Assembly: GCA_031315865.1 (NCBI GenBank)
Contig: JALDRJ010000002.1
Location: 2,454,001 to 2,518,000 of the forward strand
Source of the DNA: Nitrospirales bacterium
Lineage (GTDB): Bacteria > Nitrospirota > Nitrospiria > Nitrospirales > UBA8639
Reading direction: 5' to 3'
DNA length: 64,000 nucleotides
The notes under the pieces were generated by a model, which saw only the letters and a list, made by a program, of their open reading frames with translations, was not told the origin of the DNA and made no database searches. Positions 7,141-15,378 of this stretch are shown here, one piece after another. The translations under genes were made by a program, and so were the position numbers. The first letter of the stretch is position 1; each line of letters begins with the position of its first letter.

Positions 7141-9288
7141 TTAACGCCCTGTCACCTGCACGTAGGCTTCGTAACGTTGTTTGATTTCCCGCACGTATTT
7201 CACGGGCTCTGAACACCGGCAGTAACCGTGACGGGCCTTTCGCGCATATTTCCGTTTCGACAACAGGCGAATGGCATGTTCGACGTTGCCGAACCATCGA
7301 TTGGGGTTCAATCCTTCCTGGCGGGCCACACGCCGGGCATCCAACACATGACCATGCCCGACATTATACGCGGCGAGGGTAAACCACATCCGGTCTTTGA
7401 CCGACAGTTCCGGTTCGAAGCGATCACGGACCCAGTTCAAATACTTCACGCCTGCATGGATGCCCTCCTTGGGTGAACGGATGTCTGGAAATCCCAGACT
7501 CTTGGCCGTTTGAGGCAAGACCTGCATGAGCCCCACGGCCCCAGCCCAGGAACGGGCATCGGGATTAAACCGGCTTTCCTGATACATCTGCGCCACGATC
7601 ATTCGCCAGTCAAATTCGTATTGTTTGGCATATGGCTTAACGATTTCATCGTAGGGTGAGAGTTCTCCGGTTCGGCTGGCCCGATGTTCCACGTGAAGGC
7701 GGATGTCTCGTTTGTTCTCAAAATACTTCTGCACGGTAAGGTTGTAGAACACACCGCGATACGTTTTTTTCAGGAACGCGTTGACGGCTTTCAAGAGTTC
7801 GGGGTTTGAGTCTCGAATAACCCACCCATGCGGTCTGGGTTCGCCCAGAGGGAAAGCGGCGCGAATATCCTCCCGCCAAGTCAGTTCAATGTCTAAAAGA
7901 TGGCTGTCGGCGACCGTGAGGTCATACTTCCCCTTCGCGAGACGGGAGATGATTTCCTCAGTTTCCAGTTCTTCCGGCACTTCCTCCAGTTTTACGTCGA
8001 TGCCCTGTTTTTGTAAGGCTTTGATCGTCGGCCAGTAGGAACTGCTCCGTCGAATCGCCACCGTACGGCCTGCCAGGTCTTGAGTCGATTGGAGCTTGCT
8101 TTCCGGCTCCTCTGCCCGCGTTACGACGATTTCAGAGCTTTTAAAGTAAGGCCGTGAGAACGTGACTCCTTTCGACTTTCGTTCGGGTGTGATCGTCATG
8201 GAAGCCGCGACGATATCGCCCTTTCCCTCGATCAACCAGGGAATCAGGTCCTCCCTGCGTGGAGGAACGACCATTTCCACGCGCAGCTTGTGGGCTTGCG
8301 CAAAATGACGGCTCAGTTCGTATTCAAACCCCAGGAGCTCGCCCCGCCACAAAAAGTAGGTGGCTGGGTTGTTTCGGGTCAAGACGCGGAGCACGCGATG
8401 TTGTTTGATGGCTCCGAGATCCCCTGTGTATAGGGTTGGACGTGACTGTGCCAACTTGGCCGTCGACAGGAAGGTGTTGAGTCTTTCCAATAACGCCGTT
8501 GAATGAGGGCGAACGCCCCAGGCGACCGCTCTGTCTCCAGTGAGATCAAAGGCCGCGCGCAGGTCGGATCTGTATGTCAGCATGGCCTGCATCAGGTCGT
8601 TGTCGGCGATCGAAACATCGTAGAGCCCGCGGGCGACACCATCTAACACTTGTTCCGTGTCCAGGTGATCGGGGGCTTCTTTGATGGCAATTCCCGGATG
8701 CTGTTTTTTGAGTCGTTGAGCGGTTTGCCAAAATGCCGATGACTTTCGCGCCACAATCGTCCGGCCTTTTAGGTCTGCGGGATTGTTCACGCCGGTGTCG
8801 GTCTTTCGTGTGATGAGTTGTTCACGGACGATCGCCACGGGAACGGTAAAGTCAATCTGTTCTTGACGTTCGGGGGTGATCGTGAAATGAGCGGCGATCA
8901 TATCGCCCCGCCCGTCCAATAGGGCTGGGATCAAATCATGAAAATGGTCAACCTGAACGCGGTGCACCTGTGTGTGCAACGCTCCTGCCAGTTCGTCGAG
9001 CAATTGATTTTCGATGTGATGAGGGGTGCCTTGGCGAGGAAGATGCTCCACGGATGCCAGCGGAGGGCTGAGGACCCGGATGCGTCCGTGTGAGAGGATA
9101 TCATGAAGGTCGCCCGCTTCCCGGTATGTTGAAACTGGACTTGTGGAAGCTGTCGTGGGAGATGAGCTTGAAGCATCGTCCGCTGATCCGCACCCGCAAC
9201 ACAGCAGTAAAACGATCACGCAGCACATGCGCGGTACGGTGGCAACACGAGCGAGGCACCTGGACATGAATGGCTGGAACGCGTGCAT
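7141..9288 (-). CDS. MltF-like lipoprotein transglycosylase with two SBP_bac_3 domains
   Basis: A 715-residue envelope protein. An N-terminal hydrophobic segment ends in a Cys-rich lipobox-like stretch (LLLCCGCGS, probable lipidated Cys near residue 33). Two tandem amino-acid-binding-type domains follow, about residues 60-290 and 295-530; they repeat recognisable segments (GDMIAAHFTITPER and GDIVAASMTITPER; LKGRTIVARKSS and LAGRTVAIRRSS). The C-terminal third is an SLT goose-lysozyme-like domain with the catalytic Glu in MYQESRFNP and the motifs GAVGLMQVLP and AAYNVGHGHV. It should cleave peptidoglycan glycan strands. Typical MltF has one binding domain and about 500 residues, so the doubled sensor is notable. 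The exact start is uncertain; ATG at 9267 is an alternative. Confidence 0.88.
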   Translation of the reverse strand: MHAFQPFMSRCLARVATVPRMCCVIVLLLCCGCGSADDASSSSPTTASTSPVSTYREAGDLHDILSHGRIRVLSPPLASVEHLPRQGTPHHIENQLLDELAGALHTQVHRVQVDHFHDLIPALLDGRGDMIAAHFTITPERQEQIDFTVPVAIVREQLITRKTDTGVNNPADLKGRTIVARKSSAFWQTAQRLKKQHPGIAIKEAPDHLDTEQVLDGVARGLYDVSIADNDLMQAMLTYRSDLRAAFDLTGDRAVAWGVRPHSTALLERLNTFLSTAKLAQSRPTLYTGDLGAIKQHRVLRVLTRNNPATYFLWRGELLGFEYELSRHFAQAHKLRVEMVVPPRREDLIPWLIEGKGDIVAASMTITPERKSKGVTFSRPYFKSSEIVVTRAEEPESKLQSTQDLAGRTVAIRRSSSYWPTIKALQKQGIDVKLEEVPEELETEEIISRLAKGKYDLTVADSHLLDIELTWREDIRAAFPLGEPRPHGWVIRDSNPELLKAVNAFLKKTYRGVFYNLTVQKYFENKRDIRLHVEHRASRTGELSPYDEIVKPYAKQYEFDWRMIVAQMYQESRFNPDARSWAGAVGLMQVLPQTAKSLGFPDIRSPKEGIHAGVKYLNWVRDRFEPELSVKDRMWFTLAAYNVGHGHVLDARRVARQEGLNPNRWFGNVEHAIRLLSKRKYARKARHGYCRCSEPVKYVREIKQRYEAYVQVTGR

Positions 9289-9390
9289 AGTGCAGTGTAC
9301 CGGGAGAGCCGGTCAAAAGAAAAATCCGTCCTGCTCGACAGCCACCCCATTGTACGTTTTCGAGCGTTGCGACTCAGTTTAAATTTTTTG

Positions 9391-9419
9391 TTGACGAATT
9401 TTGGCTTAAAGGATAGCAT
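9391..9419 (+). promoter_or_regulatory. Putative sigma-70 promoter of cydAB
   Basis: TTGACG (9391-9396), a 17-nt spacer and TAGCAT (9414-9419) lie about 95 nt before cydA, preceded by an A/T-rich tract that could act as an UP element. No FNR-like dyad was recognised nearby. Confidence 0.5.
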
Positions 9420-9513
9420 GCGCGTGGAACCGTCCTATTAATTCTGCCGACTGGCCACCCGGCCGTTACCTGTGTTCGGCGTTCTGCTTCTACCTTCCTT
9501 CTTGGAGGAGTGA

Positions 9514-10875
9514 ATGGAAGACGCGCTCGTATACGACCGATTGCAGTTTGGGTTTACCCTCATCTTTCATTATCTCTTTCCTCAATTGACGATGGGGCTG
9601 GCCCTGTTGATCGTCTATCTGAAGTCTCGAGCCTGGTGGACCCAAGCCGAGCATTACAATGAAGCCGCTCGATTTTGGATCAAAGTCTTCGCGTTGAATT
9701 ATGCGTTCGGCGTGGTAACCGGCATTCCCATGGAATTTCAGTTCGGGACGAATTGGGCGAGGTTTTCTGAGCTCACGGGGGGGGTGATCGGTCAAACGCT
9801 GGCGATGGAAGGGCTGTTTGCGTTCTTTCTGGAGTCGTCGTTTCTCGGAGTGTTGTTATTCGGCGAGAAGAAACTTGGCGCGTTTGTGCATTGGATGGCC
9901 TCCGTGCTGTTGTTCTTGGGCTCCTGGCTTTCGGGCTATTTCATCATTGCGACCAATGCATGGATGCAGCATCCTGTAGCCTACACCCTCACCGAGCAAG
10001 GCTTGTTTCAGGTAAGCAGTTTGTCGGGAGTGCTGACCAACCCATGGCTCGTCTGGCAATATGCCCATAACATGTCGGCGGCGGTTGCTACCGGTTCGTT
10101 TGTCATGGCCGGAGTCGGTGCCTTTTATCTTCTGTCTAACCAGCATGTGGAATATGCACGCACGTTTGTTCGTACAGGTATCACCGCAGCCGCGATCGCC
10201 AGTCTGCTTCTGGTCTTTCCCACCGGCCACGAAAACGCGAAACACGTCTTTAAATATCAACCGGTGACTGGTGCCGCCATGGAAGGATTGTTTCAATCGG
10301 AACGGGGAGCCCCTATGACGCTGATTGGACAGCCGAACATGGAAACTATGACGATCGACAATCCAATAGAGGTTCCCTGGGGCCTCAGTATTTTGGTCTA
10401 TGACGAATTGTGGGCCGAGGTGAAAGGGTTGGATGCCTTCCCCCGGGATGAATGGCCGGATAATATTCCGCTCCTGTATTACAGCTATCACATTATGGCG
10501 GGGCTTGGGACGATTTTTCTGGGCACGATGTCGCTCGCCTTCTTGTTGTTATGGAAAGGAATGCTGTTTCGCACCAAAATCGCGTTATGGGCCATTCTAT
10601 TGATTTCGCCGTTTCCGTATATCGCCACGACAGCGGGATGGATGACGGCTGAACTGGGGCGCCAGCCTTGGCTGGTCCATGGGTTACTCCGGACTTCGGA
10701 AGGTATTTCCCCTTTGGTCCATTCGGGTAACGCGTTGTTTACGTTTATCGGGTTTGTCGGTATGTACTTTCTTCTCGGTATCCTGTTTATCCTGTTGTTT
10801 GTCGCGACGATCAATCATGGTCCCGGGGCTCAGTCCGGATCCGAAGAGAATTTGGCGAACGAGTCCTCGCGTTAA
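9514..10875 (+). CDS. cydA: Cytochrome bd-type quinol oxidase subunit I
   Basis: A 453-residue integral membrane subunit that oxidises quinol and carries hemes b558, b595 and d. The N-terminus (LQFGFTLIFHYLFPQLTMG) places the conserved heme-ligand His at residue 19, and GRQPWLVHGLLRTSEG is the C-terminal signature. About nine helices are visible. At 453 residues it is shorter than E. coli CydA (522), pointing to the short Q-loop, CIO-like type. GGAGGAG precedes the start. It is followed 16 nt later by cydB. No CydX-like peptide or cydDC was found. It would give low-oxygen or cyanide-tolerant respiration, an inference from the family. Confidence 0.95.
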   Translation: MEDALVYDRLQFGFTLIFHYLFPQLTMGLALLIVYLKSRAWWTQAEHYNEAARFWIKVFALNYAFGVVTGIPMEFQFGTNWARFSELTGGVIGQTLAMEGLFAFFLESSFLGVLLFGEKKLGAFVHWMASVLLFLGSWLSGYFIIATNAWMQHPVAYTLTEQGLFQVSSLSGVLTNPWLVWQYAHNMSAAVATGSFVMAGVGAFYLLSNQHVEYARTFVRTGITAAAIASLLLVFPTGHENAKHVFKYQPVTGAAMEGLFQSERGAPMTLIGQPNMETMTIDNPIEVPWGLSILVYDELWAEVKGLDAFPRDEWPDNIPLLYYSYHIMAGLGTIFLGTMSLAFLLLWKGMLFRTKIALWAILLISPFPYIATTAGWMTAELGRQPWLVHGLLRTSEGISPLVHSGNALFTFIGFVGMYFLLGILFILLFVATINHGPGAQSGSEENLANESSR

Positions 10876-10891
10876 GGGAGGCCCTGTCAGG

Positions 10892-11944
10892 ATGGAAACG
10901 TTTTGGTTTGCCGTGGTCGCCTTGGTATTCACGGTCTATATCGTCTTGGACGGTTTAGATTTTGGCGTCGGGATCCTGTATTTCGCGGTTGCCAGGACCG
11001 ATATCGAACGTCGTATCGCGTTACGAGCGATCGGACCGGTGTGGAATGGGAACGAGGTTTGGCTGATCCTGGGTGGAGGGTTGTCGTTTTTTGCCTTTCC
11101 CAGAGCCTATGCATCCGGGTTCAGCGGTTTTTATTTGGCTCTTATCCTCGTCTTGTGGCTTCTCATGTTGCGGGGGTTAGCGATTGAACTGCGTTCGCAC
11201 TTTAATCATCCTGTCTGGACTCAAATATGGGATGTGACGTTTTCGGGCGCCAGCGTCATGCTCGCCTTTGTCTTCGGCGTGGCTGTGGGCAATTTGATTC
11301 GCGGTGTCCCGCTCAATGCCGACGGGTACTTTTTTACCCCCTTCTGGACGACATTTCTGCCAGGGCCTGATCCGGGGATTCTCGATGTGTACACGCTCTT
11401 TACGGGTTTACTGGGAGTCGCTCTGCTCGCACTTCATGGGGCCTATTTTCTCATGATGAAAACGGAAGGCGCAGTCTTTCAGCGGAGTTGGCAATTTGCC
11501 AAAGCGGGAAGCTGGGCTGTTTTTCCACTTGTTCTCGTGAACCTGTTCATTCTTTCGTCTCTCCACCCGGCTTTTTGGGAAAATTTTTCTCGCTATCCGG
11601 TCGGGTATGTTCTGCCGATCGCCTCCACCGCGTCCTTGATGGCCATGGTGGCATGTTCTCGCATGGGAAAGAGCACTGGAGCTGCGGTGTCATCCTGTGT
11701 CTTTATTCTGACCGGACTGGGCGTCACGGGGTGGGCCTATTACCCCAATTTGTTGATTTCGACGACAGATCCAGCCCTGAGCCTCACCATCTACAATTCG
11801 GCAGCTTCCGATTACGGGTTACGAGTGGGACTGGTGTGGTTCAGTATCGGTTTTCCGCTCGTGCTACTCTATACCTTTTACGCATACCGGTCTTTTTGGG
11901 GGAGGGTTACACGTTCGAGTGTCGAGGGAACGGATGGATATTGA
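10892..11944 (+). CDS. cydB: Cytochrome bd-type quinol oxidase subunit II
   Basis: A 350-residue membrane protein with the CydB N-terminal signature (ALVFTVYIVLDGLDFGVGIL) and the conserved segments GPVWNGNEVWLI and FPRAYASGFSGFYLALIL. It stabilises subunit I and completes the oxidase. The ATG at 10892 is chosen over the much longer open frame from 10679, which runs inside cydA; GGGAGG lies upstream. It is cotranscribed with cydA. Confidence 0.95.
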   Translation: METFWFAVVALVFTVYIVLDGLDFGVGILYFAVARTDIERRIALRAIGPVWNGNEVWLILGGGLSFFAFPRAYASGFSGFYLALILVLWLLMLRGLAIELRSHFNHPVWTQIWDVTFSGASVMLAFVFGVAVGNLIRGVPLNADGYFFTPFWTTFLPGPDPGILDVYTLFTGLLGVALLALHGAYFLMMKTEGAVFQRSWQFAKAGSWAVFPLVLVNLFILSSLHPAFWENFSRYPVGYVLPIASTASLMAMVACSRMGKSTGAAVSSCVFILTGLGVTGWAYYPNLLISTTDPALSLTIYNSAASDYGLRVGLVWFSIGFPLVLLYTFYAYRSFWGRVTRSSVEGTDGY

Positions 11945-12020
11945 GCCATCTTATTCCTATGGAGTGGTTTGATGAGTGAGAAGGGGTAGCCACGTCAAGA
12001 TCGCGTTCCATGCTCATGGC

Positions 12021-12773
12021 TCATGGATTGATCAGACCTGTTCGAATGAAATCTTGGCGAGTCGCGCCAGGCGATAATTGAGATGCGTAGACCATCCGTA
12101 AGACATGGATGTCTAACTCTGTTAAGAGCCCGCTACTCTGACCGGAATAGACTCCCGGCCCCCCACTCATTAACGACTGCCCGGCCCCGCCGATTGCTTG
12201 GGCGCGAATGTGGCACATGCCTAAGATGCCATGGCCAACCACGTCGTGGGCGTAGGCTTGTGGAGTTTGATTCTTCGGTTGTACCGCCCGGCTGGCCTTC
12301 AAGACTCCCGGTTCCTTCCACTCATGATGCGTACACCCGACTTTTGTCATGCAGCCAAACTTGGTCGGATCATCATGAGTCATGGATGCCACCTGAAAGT
12401 CCTGTGAAGATGGCTCTGACTCATTCGTCTCATGAATGGAGACCGAAATAGCTCCATGCGTGGCCTGTGAGACTTGCTCGAGCGTAGACCGAATCTGGAG
12501 GCGTTTATCTTTCGCGACGCCTTTCGCCAACAGAACATCGATATGGCTGCCTCGAGGAAATCCAGCCCATCGGTGATAGGCTGGGCAGGCTCCAGCCCCC
12601 AGTGGTCCAGTCCCAAATATCAACGCTTCTATGCTCTGGCGGTCTCTGTCCGTGAGCGTGGTCTGAGGCGAAAGAGGAGAGGATTCAGATACGATTGGAA
12701 ATCCAAGGAAGAGCAGACATAATAAAGCCAGAACACCTGATACGTGATTTCTCGAAGGCTGATGGCGGCTCAT
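12021..12773 (-). CDS. Secreted DUF2927-like / degenerate metzincin-like protein
   Basis: A 250-residue protein with a signal peptide (VSGVLALLCLLFLGFPIVSES). The C-terminal part has YAHDVVGHGILGMCHI, followed by LTELDIHVLRMVYASQLSPGA. This arrangement is typical of DUF2927 and metzincin-like proteins, in which a His motif is followed by a helix ending near Leu-Tyr. The canonical HExxH Glu is not in place and the spacing is off by one, so peptidase activity is doubtful. Four Cys in the mature part could form disulfides. The start at 12773 follows GAGGT at 8-nt spacing. It lies 54 nt downstream of the epimerase and is likely cotranscribed with it. Confidence 0.6.
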   Translation of the reverse strand: MSRHQPSRNHVSGVLALLCLLFLGFPIVSESSPLSPQTTLTDRDRQSIEALIFGTGPLGAGACPAYHRWAGFPRGSHIDVLLAKGVAKDKRLQIRSTLEQVSQATHGAISVSIHETNESEPSSQDFQVASMTHDDPTKFGCMTKVGCTHHEWKEPGVLKASRAVQPKNQTPQAYAHDVVGHGILGMCHIRAQAIGGAGQSLMSGGPGVYSGQSSGLLTELDIHVLRMVYASQLSPGATRQDFIRTGLINP

Positions 12774-12827
12774 ATATTTTACCTCACTATATATGCAGAC
12801 AAATCGTTGGCATGACTCCGGCATTTT

Positions 12828-13967
12828 TCATGGCCGGTCGGGTTTTTCAACCGGAACAAACCCCAGCCCCGGGGAATTCCATGGGAATAGTTGCGGCCCA
12901 TCATAACGATACCCGTCGCCTGACAAGGGATCTTGGGTCATGAGCAACGGGGTATCCAGGTCCAGCAGCGAGATGCCACCTAACCCAAGTACCAGAGAAA
13001 AAGAGCAGCCCATCGCAAGCCGCGTTTCAATCATGCCGCCGATCATGAGAGGCATGTGGTTGGCCTGACACAACGCGGCAATGTCAATCGTGGAGAATAA
13101 ACCGCTCTTGGTAATTTTGAGGTTGATTATATCGGCGGCTTTTTCCTGAATGACGCGTTGAGCGTCTTCGAGGGTAAAGACCGATTCATCGGCGGCGATC
13201 GGAATAGAGGTGTTGGCTGTTATCATCGACATACCGTCAAGGTCGTGCCGGTTGACCGGTTGTTCAAACGCACGGATTGCCGACTTGAAACCCTCAAGTT
13301 TCTTGGCGATGAGGAGCGCTTCCTCGACGGTGTAGCCTTGATTGGCGTCGATGATGAACGAAATGTCGGTAGACAATGTATCGACAACGGAGAGAGTATG
13401 AAGATCGTCTTCCAGTCGAGCGCCGACTTTCAGCTTAAATATACGAAAACCTTGTCGATGCCATTGCTGAATCGCTTGAACGGTTTCAGGGGTGTTTCGT
13501 ATGGGGATTGTGATGTCAGTCTCATGGACTTTGACTGAAGCTTCCCCCCACAGTTTCCATAGAGGAATGCCCTTCTCGCGCGCCAAGGCGTCCACAATCG
13601 CTGTCTCAACTCCACAGCGAATCGCGGGATGATGGCCGAGTGGCACGGCCAGTCGATCCGAGATGGCTCGATACTCGTTGACGTCTAACCCGATGAGTTC
13701 ACCTAACATGCCGGTTGCCGCGGTTAAACAGCTTTCTTGTGTTTCCCCCATGAGTTCGGGAAACGGGGCTATTTCCCCGTATCCGCAAACACCAGACTCC
13801 AGTGTGACTCGGATAAAGAGGTTTTTAGCTTCGAGTATATCCCCCTGAGAAATCGTGAACGGTTCAGTCATGGGAACACTCACTGGCCAAACGTCCACTG
13901 TTGCGATTTTTCCTGCCGAAGTTTTGCCTGAACTCAATTGCGGTGTCACCTTTATGTTTACCGACAT
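12828..13967 (-). CDS. Enolase-superfamily epimerase, probably L-Ala-D/L-Glu (dipeptide) epimerase
   Basis: A 379-residue member of the muconate lactonizing/mandelate racemase group. The barrel carries the KxK motif (FRIFKLKVG), the metal ligands Asp in FIIDANQGY, Glu in AFEQPV and Asp in IAADES, and the second general base Lys in INLKITKSG. The N-terminal capping domain has the usual GYGEIAPFPELMGET loop. This pattern fits dipeptide epimerases that recycle murein L-Ala-D-Glu, but substrate specificity cannot be read from motifs alone. It is divergent from a gamma-glutamylcyclotransferase-like gene at 14231, which may act on the same Glu-containing compounds. Confidence 0.85.
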   Translation of the reverse strand: MSVNIKVTPQLSSGKTSAGKIATVDVWPVSVPMTEPFTISQGDILEAKNLFIRVTLESGVCGYGEIAPFPELMGETQESCLTAATGMLGELIGLDVNEYRAISDRLAVPLGHHPAIRCGVETAIVDALAREKGIPLWKLWGEASVKVHETDITIPIRNTPETVQAIQQWHRQGFRIFKLKVGARLEDDLHTLSVVDTLSTDISFIIDANQGYTVEEALLIAKKLEGFKSAIRAFEQPVNRHDLDGMSMITANTSIPIAADESVFTLEDAQRVIQEKAADIINLKITKSGLFSTIDIAALCQANHMPLMIGGMIETRLAMGCSFSLVLGLGGISLLDLDTPLLMTQDPLSGDGYRYDGPQLFPWNSPGLGFVPVEKPDRP

Positions 13968-14230
13968 GTTTCAGAACGGACGTGTTATTTCTATCGTGCC
14001 TTCCTCTGGTCTTGTTTCGACCATTATAGCGAATCCAAATACGTTCCAGTGGATAAGAATCAACTCGCTCTTTGTGACCTTACAAACGCAATCAGGCGAA
14101 TGTTATGTGAAACGGCTATGACCACATGGTTGACGAGTGATTGAGAATGAATCTAGCCTCTGGCCTCGCTCGCGGCTATTGCGCAGCCCTCAATGGTTAA
14201 GAGCTGTTTTTAGCGCAAACATACGGTGGA

Positions 14231-15211
14231 ATGTCATATATATTAGGCGATTTCCCATCTCCACGCGAAAATCCTCTGGTTCATCCTGGGCGGCGGCCTC
14301 CCGGTTCGTATCTATTTGATGGAGCCGAGCATATCTTCCCCTTAAAGGATCTGGGCAAAGGCATTGATGACATCTCCTTTGTTTCATTCGAGGGAATAAA
14401 GAATGTGAATCAGTTCTTGCGGAAACGGGGAGTGGCGTTGCTGGAACAACGCATTCCCGTGCTGGCCTATGGGACGAATCCTTGTCCGGGGCAATTGGCT
14501 TTTAAATTCCGTTCCATCGAGAGTCGTGTCGTGCCGGTCTTGAAAGGCAGGCTCAAGGGGTGGGATACGGTCTATAAATTTCTCAGTCGTTCAGGTTATG
14601 CCTATGCCCAATTGATTCCAGCTGATGATGTAGAAGTGGAAGTCTGGGTGACCTTGCTCGATCAAATTCAGTTTGAGCACATGAATACAACTGAAGGGAT
14701 TTTTTCAATTCCGAAACAATACGAAGTGGGGATAGTGTCAAACGTTCAATCTGAACATGGCAAAATATTTTCCGCTTTGTTCTATGCCGGCAATACACGA
14801 ATTTTTCTTTCGCCCGGGTGTGACGGCCAGAAAGACACTCCAGTTTCCATCCTTGAAATTCCGGCGAAAGGACGGGTAACGCCGTCGCTTACGCAAGAAG
14901 AAATCCTCAATCATTGCGTGCGGGTTTTCGAGCTGGAAGGCGTTCTCAAAGCGTGCTTTCCTCAAGATGACACTCGTATGCCTAGATTGCCAGGCCTACG
15001 GCTGGCTGAGTTTTTGAATAGACATTTTCTGGCCCATGGCGGCGAAGGCGCTACATGTCGCTCATGCGATGCAATGTTAAGTCGCATTTTTCAATTAACG
15101 GAAAGTCTGCACTGTCACGCACTTTCCGTTTCCCAACTTCCGGGCATTCAGAGAACGCTCCTGGAAGATCCCAACAAAAGTCCTATGACGTTCGGAGACG
15201 TCTGGGGATGA
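14231..15211 (+). CDS. Gamma-glutamylcyclotransferase-like fold protein of unknown function
   Basis: A 326-residue protein, apparently cytoplasmic. The segment VLAYGTNPCPGQLAFKF near residue 77 matches the YGSN-type substrate loop of gamma-glutamylcyclotransferases. It is followed by a strand, a variable loop, GYAYAQLIPADDVEVEVWVTLLD and MNTTEGIF, where the Glu would align with the catalytic Glu of that fold. The C-terminal region adds about 120 residues with a CRSCDAM motif not typical of the family. The start ATG at 14231 has only a weak ribosome-binding site. It is divergent from the dipeptide epimerase across 263 nt. The fold call is inference from motifs; the reaction is unknown. Confidence 0.55.
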   Translation: MSYILGDFPSPRENPLVHPGRRPPGSYLFDGAEHIFPLKDLGKGIDDISFVSFEGIKNVNQFLRKRGVALLEQRIPVLAYGTNPCPGQLAFKFRSIESRVVPVLKGRLKGWDTVYKFLSRSGYAYAQLIPADDVEVEVWVTLLDQIQFEHMNTTEGIFSIPKQYEVGIVSNVQSEHGKIFSALFYAGNTRIFLSPGCDGQKDTPVSILEIPAKGRVTPSLTQEEILNHCVRVFELEGVLKACFPQDDTRMPRLPGLRLAEFLNRHFLAHGGEGATCRSCDAMLSRIFQLTESLHCHALSVSQLPGIQRTLLEDPNKSPMTFGDVWG

Positions 15212-15279
15212 TATTTCATGATGTATTGTCGTGTCGTAATTGTCGTCCACTAGACTTTGGGATAGGCACGTTGTGTAAA

Positions 15280-15298
15280 CCTCCATAGACTATGGAGG
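15280..15298. repeat. Perfect inverted repeat in convergent intergenic gap
   Basis: CCTCCATA (15280-15287) and TATGGAGG (15291-15298) are separated by GAC. The site lies between two converging genes and could act as a terminator stem, but no T-run follows on either strand. Confidence 0.4.
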
Positions 15299-15378
15299 AA
15301 CTAATGCGCTCAATGGAGCGGGAGGAATCGATATGCCATGAAATAGCCGTCCGGACTGCCGTCAGTGAGCGATGAATG

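Noticed and set aside
10679-10891. A 71-residue N-terminal extension of CydB
   Set aside because: The extension lies inside cydA in another frame, whereas the ATG at 10892 has a ribosome-binding site and matches the family N-terminus.
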